The notes below the pieces were generated by a model, which saw only the letters and a list, made by a program, of their open reading frames with translations, did not search any database and was not told the DNA's origin. The position numbers and the translations under genes were made by a program. Shown here one piece after another: positions 1 to 5,180 of a stretch of DNA of 5,180 bases. The DNA lies in contig JABFSY010000116.1 in NCBI GenBank assembly GCA_013140395.1, positions 1 to 5,180 on the forward strand, given 5' to 3'. Numbering within the stretch: position 1 is the stretch's first letter; every line of letters starts with the position of its first letter. This DNA comes from Cyclobacteriaceae bacterium (lineage in GTDB: Bacteria; Bacteroidota; Bacteroidia; Cytophagales; Cyclobacteriaceae).

Positions 1-87
1 CTGCAATGGAGAAAGAATGGCTTCGTTCATATCAGCAATGATGACCAAGCAACCAGTGTTGGATATCCAATCAAACAAACAGGATGA
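1..87 (+). CDS. imuA: ImuA-like SOS mutagenesis protein, C-terminal fragment
   Basis: The first frame of the window is open from base 1 to a TGA at 85-87 and encodes 28 residues; the rest of the gene lies upstream of the window. The peptide begins LQWRKNGFVHIS and ends IKQTG. This resembles the C-terminus of the Bacteroidota ImuA (RecA/SulA-like) family as I remember it, where a Trp-containing strand followed by a Gly-Phe and His-Ile segment closes the protein and the last residues are often KTG. ImuA is a RecA-fold accessory factor of the ImuB-DnaE2 mutasome and is normally the first gene of the operon. It ends 4 bases before imuB, and its last codons contain the imuB ribosome binding site. 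The assignment rests mainly on position and on a short tail, so the family call is good but not certain. A different small upstream gene is the alternative. Confidence 0.68.
   Translation: MQWRKNGFVHISNDDQATSVGYPIKQTG
81..84 (+). promoter_or_regulatory. Ribosome binding site of imuB
   Basis: AGGA lies 7 bases before the ATG at 92, a normal Shine-Dalgarno distance. It sits inside the last codons of imuA (overlapping the stop region), so ribosomes finishing imuA are placed to restart on imuB. This site decides the imuB start. The further upstream in-frame ATG at 17 has purine-rich sequence before it but would add 25 residues that overlap the imuA reading frame and match nothing in the ImuB family. 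Confidence 0.7.
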
Positions 88-91
88 ATCC

Positions 92-1591
92 ATGGGCAAG
101 CGCTTCGTGTCTATATGGTTTCGGTATTTTGCTACCGACTGGTTCAGCCTCCGGCAGCCTGAATTAAAAAGGCGGCCGCTGGTGCTGCGAATGCCTTCGC
201 ACGGACGCATGATTGTCACCGCAATAAATGCAGAGGCTGAGCGCAACGGACTGAAGAGAGGTATGGTATTGGCTGATGCCCGCGCACTCGTTCCATCATT
301 AGAAGTACTCGATGACGAGCCTGGCAAAATCAGTCGTGTGCTGAGCAAATTGGGTGAGTGGTGTATTCGTTTCACGCCTTTTGTAGCAATCGATTCTACC
401 GATGGTCTTTTCTTCGATGCCACCGGCTGTGCACATTTGTGGGGCAGTGAAGAAAAATATCTCAGCGACATTATTCAAAAAATAATGGCCCGTGGCTATT
501 CTGTAAAGGCTGCTATGGCTGACACGCCCGGTGCTGCTTGGGCCATAGCGCGCTATGAAAAGAAAGGCGGAGTCACTCCACCAGGTCAGCACATCGATGC
601 TTTATTGCAGCTGCCACCTCAGGCGTTGCGGCTAGAGCAAGAAACCGTAGAGCGATTGCATAAGTTAGGGCTTCACCAGATCAAACAATTCATTCGCTTG
701 CCGCGCACCGCTATGCGCAAGCGTTTCGGTCCGCAATTTCTACAGCAATTGAATAAAGCCATAGGGCAGGAGATGGAAATGCTGGAGCCCATTCAACCTG
801 TAGAGCAGTATCAGGAAAGGCTGCCTTGCTTAGAACCGATCGTGACTGCCGTGGGCATTGAGATGGCGTTGAAGCAGTTATTAGAGAAACTATGTCTGCG
901 CTTACAGCAAGAACAAAAGGGATTGCGCACCGCTGTACTGAAAGGCTATCGGGTAGATGGAAAGGTAGAGCAGATTTCAATTGCTACCAGTCGCGCTTCA
1001 TATCATGTACCACATCTGTTCAAGTTGTTTGAAATCAAAATATCTTCTATGGAGCCGGCTCTTGGTATTGAGCTGTTTGTGTTGGAAGCTCCCAAAGTAG
1101 AAGATCACTTGCCTCAACAAGAAAAGATGTGGGAAGCTGTTGGTGGACTGGAAGACTTGCGCTTGTCGGAGTTGGTAGACAGATTGACCAACAAAATTGG
1201 TGCAGATCGCATTCATCGCTACTTACCAGCTCAGCATCATTGGCCAGAGCGATCATTCCAACCTACAGACTCTCTTAAAGAAAAACCTGATGCGGATTGG
1301 CGTACGGATGTGATCCGGCCGGTGCAGTTGCTTCCTTCACCGTTACGCATCGAAGTAACTGCACCTATTCCTGATTATCCTCCTTTGCTATTTCGTCATA
1401 ACGGAAAAGTGCATTCCATCGTAAAGGCCGATGGCCCTGAACGTATTGAACAAGAGTGGTGGCTGCAGCAAGGCCAGCACCGCGACTACTACCGAGTGGA
1501 AGACGAAGAGGGGCATCGGTATTGGCTGTTTCGGTTAGGTCACTATCATGAGGAAACATATACGTGGTTTTTGCATGGGTATTTTTCTTAG
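92..1591 (+). CDS. imuB: ImuB, catalytically inactive Y-family polymerase homologue of the SOS mutasome
   Basis: ImuB is a DinB-like scaffold that recruits the error-prone polymerase DnaE2 and ImuA to the beta clamp for translesion synthesis. The 499-aa product is of normal family length. Residues 4-30 (RFVSIWF to the RQPEL segment) match the first strand and helix of Y-family polymerases, but the metal-binding Asp position is occupied by the Ile-Trp-Phe segment. Around residues 100-111 the usual SLDEAYLD motif reads STDGLFFD, so Asp104 remains and the following catalytic Glu is Gly105. The protein should therefore not polymerise DNA, as known for ImuB. Palm, fingers and thumb equivalents span about 1-230 and a little-finger-like region about 235-335. 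QEKMW at 343-347 aligns with the ImuB clamp-binding motif. The C-terminal third carries the family signature: DGPERIEQEWW near 447-457, RDYYRVEDEEG near 464-474 and a terminal LHGYFS. The start at 92 is set by the RBS at 81-84, the imuA stop at 85-87 and the family's usual MxKRFV-type N-terminus. Confidence 0.95.
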   Translation: MGKRFVSIWFRYFATDWFSLRQPELKRRPLVLRMPSHGRMIVTAINAEAERNGLKRGMVLADARALVPSLEVLDDEPGKISRVLSKLGEWCIRFTPFVAIDSTDGLFFDATGCAHLWGSEEKYLSDIIQKIMARGYSVKAAMADTPGAAWAIARYEKKGGVTPPGQHIDALLQLPPQALRLEQETVERLHKLGLHQIKQFIRLPRTAMRKRFGPQFLQQLNKAIGQEMEMLEPIQPVEQYQERLPCLEPIVTAVGIEMALKQLLEKLCLRLQQEQKGLRTAVLKGYRVDGKVEQISIATSRASYHVPHLFKLFEIKISSMEPALGIELFVLEAPKVEDHLPQQEKMWEAVGGLEDLRLSELVDRLTNKIGADRIHRYLPAQHHWPERSFQPTDSLKEKPDADWRTDVIRPVQLLPSPLRIEVTAPIPDYPPLLFRHNGKVHSIVKADGPERIEQEWWLQQGQHRDYYRVEDEEGHRYWLFRLGHYHEETYTWFLHGYFS

Positions 1592-1594
1592 AGC

Positions 1595-1631
1595 GACATA
1601 AGATGCTAGACATAAGACAGGAGACGTGAAA
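1595..1631. repeat. Left block of degenerate 7-bp tandem repeats, minus-strand orientation
   Basis: Starting 4 bases after the imuB stop, the sequence falls into consecutive heptads. Read on the minus strand the units are TCTTATG-like: exact copies lie at 1597-1603 and 1611-1617, with diverged copies at 1604-1610, 1618-1624 and 1625-1631. The exact unit recurs at 14-bp spacing, that is two heptads. The same unit occurs in the opposite orientation in the block at 1649-1717. No coding potential is seen. The origin is unknown. It resembles in design the heptanucleotide short tandem repeats known from intergenic DNA of filamentous cyanobacteria, but relatedness is not implied. Confidence 0.75.
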
Positions 1632-1664
1632 TTCTCTCAATACTCAAGTCTAACATCTTATGTC
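1595..1664. repeat. Inverted repeat between the two heptad blocks (possible hairpin in the imuB-dnaE2 message)
   Basis: Bases 1595-1611 are complementary to 1648-1664 over 17 positions with one mismatch (C at 1606 against A at 1653). The outermost 11 pairs are perfect and the loop is 36 bases. In the polycistronic transcript this could form a hairpin immediately downstream of the imuB stop codon. The stem is AT-rich and is not followed by a clean U tract, though the flanking sequence is U-rich in places. A partial terminator, an mRNA-stability element or a by-product of inverted repeat blocks are all possible. Only the inverted repeat itself is observed. Confidence 0.7.
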
Positions 1665-1717
1665 TTACGTCTTAAATCTTACGTCTAAAATCTAAAATGT
1701 AATTCTTAAATCTAAAC
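1649..1717. repeat. Right block of degenerate 7-bp tandem repeats, plus-strand orientation
   Basis: Ten consecutive units follow the loose consensus TCTTAMR or TCTAAAA in strict 7-bp register. Nine are full heptads, and one (1698-1703) has lost a base. TCTTACG occurs at 1663-1669 and 1677-1683, TCTTAAA at 1670-1676 and 1704-1710, and TCTAAAA at 1684-1690 and 1691-1697. The units grow more AT-rich towards dnaE2. The block ends one base before the TTG start of dnaE2, so it supplies the whole translation initiation region, and its last unit provides an in-frame TAA at 1713-1715. The 19 bases between this block and the left one (1630-1648) show no heptad pattern. Confidence 0.8.
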
Positions 1718-1718
1718 T

Positions 1719-4700
1719 TTGGCCTACACCGAACTTCAAGTTACATCCAACTTCAGTTTTTTGCGTGGCGCTTCGCACCCGGAAGAATTGGTGAAGCAAT
1801 CGGCTGCGCTCGGCTATGATGCCATTGCCATCACTGATCGAAACACGCTGGCAGGGATTGTTCGCGCACATGTAGCGGCAAAAAAATTTGGTATTAAATT
1901 TATTCCTGCCTGCCGGGTTGATCTTCAAGATGGACCAAGTTTACTGGCATATCCTACTAACAAAAACGGCTATTCGCGCTTATCGCACTTACTCACGGTA
2001 GGAAATCTCCGCACCGAAAAAGGGAAGTGCGAATTGTACAAAGCCGATGTATACCAACATGCCGAAGAAATAAAATGGATAGTAGTGTCACCCACTGTAC
2101 TCAACGATGATTTTCAGTTTGAAAGATCTTTCATGGAAGCCGTAAAAGAATATCGCCATGCACTGGGCACATCATTATCCATCGCGGCTACGCGCGTGTA
2201 CCATGGAACAGATGCTAAACTGCTACATCGCATTCACCAACTCAGCTTGCAGCTAAATATTCCTATGGTAGCTACTAACGATGTGCATTACCATGTTGCA
2301 GAGCGAAGAGAATTACAAGACGTTGTGACCTGTGTGCGTGAGAAGTGCACGATTCAGACGGCCGGTTTTCGTCTTCATCCCAATGCTGAACGATACCTAA
2401 AGACGATCGAAGAAATGCACCGTCTGTTCAAGCCTTATCCAGAAGCCATGGAGCAGGCGCGGCTGATAGGCGAGGCTTGTACCTTTTCGTTGGACGAACT
2501 GAAGTATCAATACCCAAAAGAGATTACCAGCGATGGGCGCACACCTCAAGCTGAATTAGTGCACCTTACCTGGCAAGGAGCACACGAGCGCTTTGGTGAA
2601 ACGATACCCGAAAAAGTAAAAGGCACGATTCACTACGAGCTAAACTTTATCGAACAGATGAACTATGCCGAATATTTTCTTACTGTCTACGATATTGTGC
2701 GGTACGCTCGTCAACAAAAAATTCTTTGTCAGGGAAGAGGCTCTGCTGCTAACTCTACGGTGTGTTATTGTTTAGGTATTACTTCGGTGGATCCCGCCAA
2801 GTTCGATTTACTTTTTGAGCGATTCATTTCAGCTGCCCGCAACAAGCCTCCGGACATTGATGTGGACTTTGAACACGAGAGGCGCGAAGAAGTGATGCAA
2901 TACATTTACAATAAGTATGGCCGTGACCGCGCAGCGATTGTAGCCACGGTAACCGAGTTACACCACAAGGGTGCCATCCGCGATGTGGGCAAGGCCATGG
3001 GGTTATCGGTAGATGTCATCACCCGATTGTCAGGATTGATCTGGAGTTTTTCAGAAGACGGCTTTGATCGCGAACGGATTCTTTCGCAGGGCATCAACCC
3101 CGATGAGCCTACGATCCGAAAAGTGTTGGAGCTAACAGCTCAGTTCATGGGATTCCCCCGTCAGTTGGGGCAGCATACAGGTGGCTTTGTAATTACGCAA
3201 GGAAAGTTATCTGATTTATGTCCGATCATAAATGCGCGTATGGAAAACCGCACCAACATAGAATGGAACAAAGATGATATTGAAGCGCTTAAGTTTTTAA
3301 AGATTGATATACTGGCGTTGGGCATGCTCACTTGCATTCGAAAAGCATTTGATCTGGCAAAGAAGCACTACAACTTGGATTTGACGTTGGCTAACATTCC
3401 GCAGGATGATCCTGCCGTGTATGAGATGGTGAGCCATGCCGATACGATTGGTGTTTTTCAAATTGAAAGTCGTGCACAGCAATCCATGCTGCCGCGCTTG
3501 CGTCCAACATGTTTTTATGATCTCGTTATTGAAGTGGCTATTGTGCGGCCGGGGCCTATTCAAGGGGATATGGTGCACCCGTATTTGCGCAGGCGCAATG
3601 GCGAAGAGACGATCGAGTATCCATCACCAGAGCTGAAAGAAATTTTAGCTCGCACATTAGGTGTTCCTTTGTTTCAAGAGCAAGCCATGAAGATTGCCAT
3701 TGTAGCTGCTGGGTTCACACCAACAGAAGCCGATGAATTGCGCAGAAGCATGGCCACTTTCAAAGCGAAAGGAAAAGTTTCTTATTTCCGCGATAAGCTA
3801 GTGAACGGAATGGTAACGAAAGGCTACGCGCCTGAGTATGCTCAACGGGTTTTCAAACAGTTGGAAGGTTTTGGTAGTTATGGATTTCCGGAAAGTCATG
3901 CAGTTAGTTTTGCATTACTCGTTTATGTCTCTTCATGGCTCAAGTGCTATTACCCCGATGTGTTTACGGGCGCATTGCTCAATAGTTTGCCGATGGGTTT
4001 TTATCAACCTGCGCAAGTGGTGATCGATGCGCGCAATCACGGAGTAGATGTTCGGCCTGTGGATGTAAATTTTTCTAACTGGGATTATCAATTGGAAGAA
4101 AAATCAGGCAAATATTGTGCGGTGCGATTGGGCTTCCGCCAAGTGAAAGGATTGCGAGAAGAAGAAATGAAACTATTGATCGATCGGAGAGGCGAAGGAT
4201 TTATATCTATGCACCAATTGCGCGAATTGGGCTTAGGCGAAGCAACCCTGGAAAAACTAGCCGATGCAGATGCTTTTCGTTCGTTGCAGCACGATAGGCG
4301 AGAGGCTCTGTGGGAAGTATCCACGAGAGAGAAACCCACTGCTATTTTTGGAAGCCAAGTGGTAGAAGACACATCGGTAGAGCTTCCTGCGATGACAGCT
4401 TCTGAACATGTCGTGCACGACTATGCGTCAACAGCATTGTCACTCAAGGCGCATCCGGTAAGTTTTGTGCGCGAACAGCTTCGGCAGTTACATGCGATTT
4501 CTACTGCTGAATTGGCAAGCGCAAAAGAAGGAGCGCTTGTTAAAGTAGCGGGTCTGATACTCGTACGACAGCGACCCGGCACGGCTAAGGGTGTTTGCTT
4601 CATCACACTCGAAGACGAGACTGGTGTGGCCAATTTGGTGCTTTTCAAAAAGCAATTTGATCACTATCGCAAGGAAGTTATCCAGTCGCGCCTGCTGATG

Positions 4701-4928
4701 GTAGAAGGTAAGCTACAGCGCGAAGGCGAAGTGATACACGTGATTGTAAAGCGCTGCTTCGATTTATCATCGCTGCTTCGCACCCTAACGGCTTCACTGA
4801 GCGAAGAACTATCCGTTATGCCATCGCGAGCAGATGAAAAGACAGTGGTGCACGATCCGCGTAACAAAAAGCCAGCGCCCGTTTTTGAGCAGACCAAGAT
4901 ATGGGCCGAGGGGAGGAATTTCAGGTAG
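1719..4928 (+). CDS. dnaE2: DnaE2 (ImuC), error-prone C-family DNA polymerase III alpha subunit
   Basis: This is the catalytic polymerase of the mutasome, extending DNA across lesions with low fidelity in the cytoplasm alongside ImuB. The 1069-aa product fits the DnaE2 family, shorter than replicative DnaE1, with no C-terminal tau-binding region. The PHP domain covers about 3-200 and opens with YTELQVTSNFSFLRGASHPEEL, where the HxH metal-ligand position of active PHP domains reads QVT. ATNDVHYH near 185-192 is conserved. The polymerase core includes the glycine-rich GRGSAANS at 339-346, PPDIDVDF at 377-384 giving catalytic Asp381 and Asp383, and FLKIDILALGML giving the third, Asp530. GFGSYGFPESHA at 717-728 is also conserved. 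A helix-hairpin-helix-like stretch lies near 836-853 and an OB fold near 940-1016. The end, GRNFR, is DnaE2-like. The start is TTG: an in-frame TAA lies 3 bases upstream, the first internal Met is residue 139, and family similarity begins at residue 3. No Shine-Dalgarno is visible. It is likely cotranscribed with imuB. Confidence 0.96.
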   Translation: MAYTELQVTSNFSFLRGASHPEELVKQSAALGYDAIAITDRNTLAGIVRAHVAAKKFGIKFIPACRVDLQDGPSLLAYPTNKNGYSRLSHLLTVGNLRTEKGKCELYKADVYQHAEEIKWIVVSPTVLNDDFQFERSFMEAVKEYRHALGTSLSIAATRVYHGTDAKLLHRIHQLSLQLNIPMVATNDVHYHVAERRELQDVVTCVREKCTIQTAGFRLHPNAERYLKTIEEMHRLFKPYPEAMEQARLIGEACTFSLDELKYQYPKEITSDGRTPQAELVHLTWQGAHERFGETIPEKVKGTIHYELNFIEQMNYAEYFLTVYDIVRYARQQKILCQGRGSAANSTVCYCLGITSVDPAKFDLLFERFISAARNKPPDIDVDFEHERREEVMQYIYNKYGRDRAAIVATVTELHHKGAIRDVGKAMGLSVDVITRLSGLIWSFSEDGFDRERILSQGINPDEPTIRKVLELTAQFMGFPRQLGQHTGGFVITQGKLSDLCPIINARMENRTNIEWNKDDIEALKFLKIDILALGMLTCIRKAFDLAKKHYNLDLTLANIPQDDPAVYEMVSHADTIGVFQIESRAQQSMLPRLRPTCFYDLVIEVAIVRPGPIQGDMVHPYLRRRNGEETIEYPSPELKEILARTLGVPLFQEQAMKIAIVAAGFTPTEADELRRSMATFKAKGKVSYFRDKLVNGMVTKGYAPEYAQRVFKQLEGFGSYGFPESHAVSFALLVYVSSWLKCYYPDVFTGALLNSLPMGFYQPAQVVIDARNHGVDVRPVDVNFSNWDYQLEEKSGKYCAVRLGFRQVKGLREEEMKLLIDRRGEGFISMHQLRELGLGEATLEKLADADAFRSLQHDRREALWEVSTREKPTAIFGSQVVEDTSVELPAMTASEHVVHDYASTALSLKAHPVSFVREQLRQLHAISTAELASAKEGALVKVAGLILVRQRPGTAKGVCFITLEDETGVANLVLFKKQFDHYRKEVIQSRLLMVEGKLQREGEVIHVIVKRCFDLSSLLRTLTASLSEELSVMPSRADEKTVVHDPRNKKPAPVFEQTKIWAEGRNFR

Positions 4929-4963
4929 AGGTGAGTGTGATGTTAAGTAGCTCGGTATCCTAG

Positions 4964-5011
4964 TTCAGCCCTTGACATATGAAGAGAAAAGTCAAGATTG
5001 TAAGGACTGAA
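4964..5011. repeat. Interrupted palindrome at the convergent 3' ends of dnaE2 and the minus-strand gene
   Basis: An inner perfect 6-bp inverted repeat (CTTGAC at 4971-4976, GTCAAG at 4991-4996, 14-base loop) is extended by an outer arm, 4964-4970 against 5005-5011, after an 8-base bulge at 4997-5004. The single outer mismatch is C against A on the plus strand but becomes a G-U wobble in a minus-strand transcript, so the fold is better for the minus gene, whose stop codon lies inside the inner stem. No U tract follows on either side, so it is not a textbook intrinsic terminator. The rest of the convergent gap, 4929-4963, shows no other feature. Confidence 0.45.
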
Positions 5012-5180
5012 TAATATCCAACTTTATTAACTCCCAATATTTCCCTTTTAGGCAAATAGGATCAAAGTCATCATCAGCAATTGTGAAGTTGGCGAAATTT
5101 GTTCGAATCTTGCTCTCTTCGTGGCCAAATGGATACCTTGTTTTATGCAATTCAATCATTTGGCTTGGAGAGTATCTATG
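4992..5180 (-). CDS. Unrecognised protein, C-terminal 62 residues, running off the right edge
   Basis: Reading the minus strand from base 5180, one frame is open for 62 codons to a TGA at 4994-4992, while the other two minus frames stop within the first few codons. The visible peptide is mixed and soluble-looking, with no membrane segment: it includes MIELHKTRYPFGHEES, then TIADDDFDPICLKGKYWE, then a basic-hydrophobic helix ending LQS. The acidic DDDFD run and the GKYWEL segment look like real protein sequence. I do not recognise the family and assign no function. The only internal ATG would leave 55 residues, so the start is probably beyond the window. It converges on dnaE2, with 63 bases between the stop codons, and is therefore not part of the mutasome operon. 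A chance open frame is possible, but 62 codons at this AT content makes that less likely. Confidence 0.55.
   Translation of the reverse strand, partial: HRYSPSQMIELHKTRYPFGHEESKIRTNFANFTIADDDFDPICLKGKYWELIKLDIIQSLQS

Noticed and set aside
17..91. In-frame ATG at 17 as the imuB start, giving 524 residues
   Set aside because: The extra 25 residues overlap the imuA reading frame, do not resemble an ImuB N-terminus, and the ATG at 92 has a well-placed AGGA and the family-typical GKRFVSIWF start.
1697..1702. ATG-TAA start-stop pair upstream of dnaE2
   Set aside because: It is explained by chance within AT-rich repeat sequence and has no ribosome binding site; nothing else supports a regulatory minimal reading frame.
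1595..1717. CRISPR array
   Set aside because: The units are 7 bp and contiguous, with no spacers, and occur in two orientations.
1714..1721. AAACTTTG as a Bacteroidota -7 promoter element (consensus TAnnTTTG)
   Set aside because: It differs from the consensus at the first base, overlaps the dnaE2 start codon, and would place the transcript start inside the gene. No convincing -33 element was seen.
1692..1928. Minus-strand 78-codon frame over the spacer and the start of dnaE2
   Set aside because: It lies mostly antisense to the conserved PHP domain of dnaE2 and its product shows no recognisable features.
4973..4978. TTGACA as a sigma-70 -35 box
   Set aside because: No -10 box lies at a suitable distance, it forms part of a palindrome, and this promoter type is not typical of Bacteroidota.
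5129..5180. Short plus-strand reading frame from the ATG at 5129 to the window end
   Set aside because: Only 17 codons are visible, there is no ribosome binding site, and it lies opposite the longer minus-strand open frame.

Overview
This window carries most of an SOS mutasome operon on the + strand: the last 28 codons of an imuA-like gene, a complete imuB (499 aa) and a complete dnaE2 (1069 aa). At the right edge, facing the operon, is the 3' end of an unrecognised minus-strand gene. The window probably comes from Bacteroidota, perhaps a Chitinophagia or Cytophagia-like bacterium. This rests on the Bacteroidota-like wording of the ImuB and DnaE2 sequences and the ImuA-type C-terminus, the moderate GC content, and an AT-rich dnaE2 leader without a Shine-Dalgarno sequence. 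The taxonomy is inference; no marker gene is present.

Layout: 1-87 is the C-terminal tail of ImuA, in a frame different from imuB. imuB follows after 4 bases, and its ribosome binding site lies inside the last codons of imuA, so the two look translationally coupled. 92-1591 is imuB, a Y-family polymerase fold that has lost catalytic acidic residues but keeps a likely beta-clamp-binding motif and the ImuB C-terminal signature. 1592-1718 is an unusual spacer made almost entirely of degenerate 7-bp tandem repeats in two opposing blocks, which together form a near-perfect 17-bp inverted repeat. The right-hand block ends one base before a TTG start codon for dnaE2. 1719-4928 is dnaE2, a C-family polymerase with its three catalytic aspartates intact but a PHP domain lacking the usual N-terminal HxH metal ligands. 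4929-4991 is a short convergent intergenic stretch. An interrupted palindrome at 4964-5011 straddles the end of the minus-strand reading frame, which is open from 5180 down to a stop at 4992.

How the genes work together (known for the family in Caulobacter, Mycobacterium and others): DnaE2 carries out error-prone translesion synthesis, ImuB is a non-catalytic hub that links DnaE2 and ImuA to the sliding clamp, and ImuA is a RecA-like accessory protein. The operon is usually under LexA/SOS control. The promoter and any LexA box would lie upstream of imuA, outside this window.

The genes themselves are a known system. The least explained part is the heptanucleotide repeat spacer and its link to the non-ATG, SD-less dnaE2 start.
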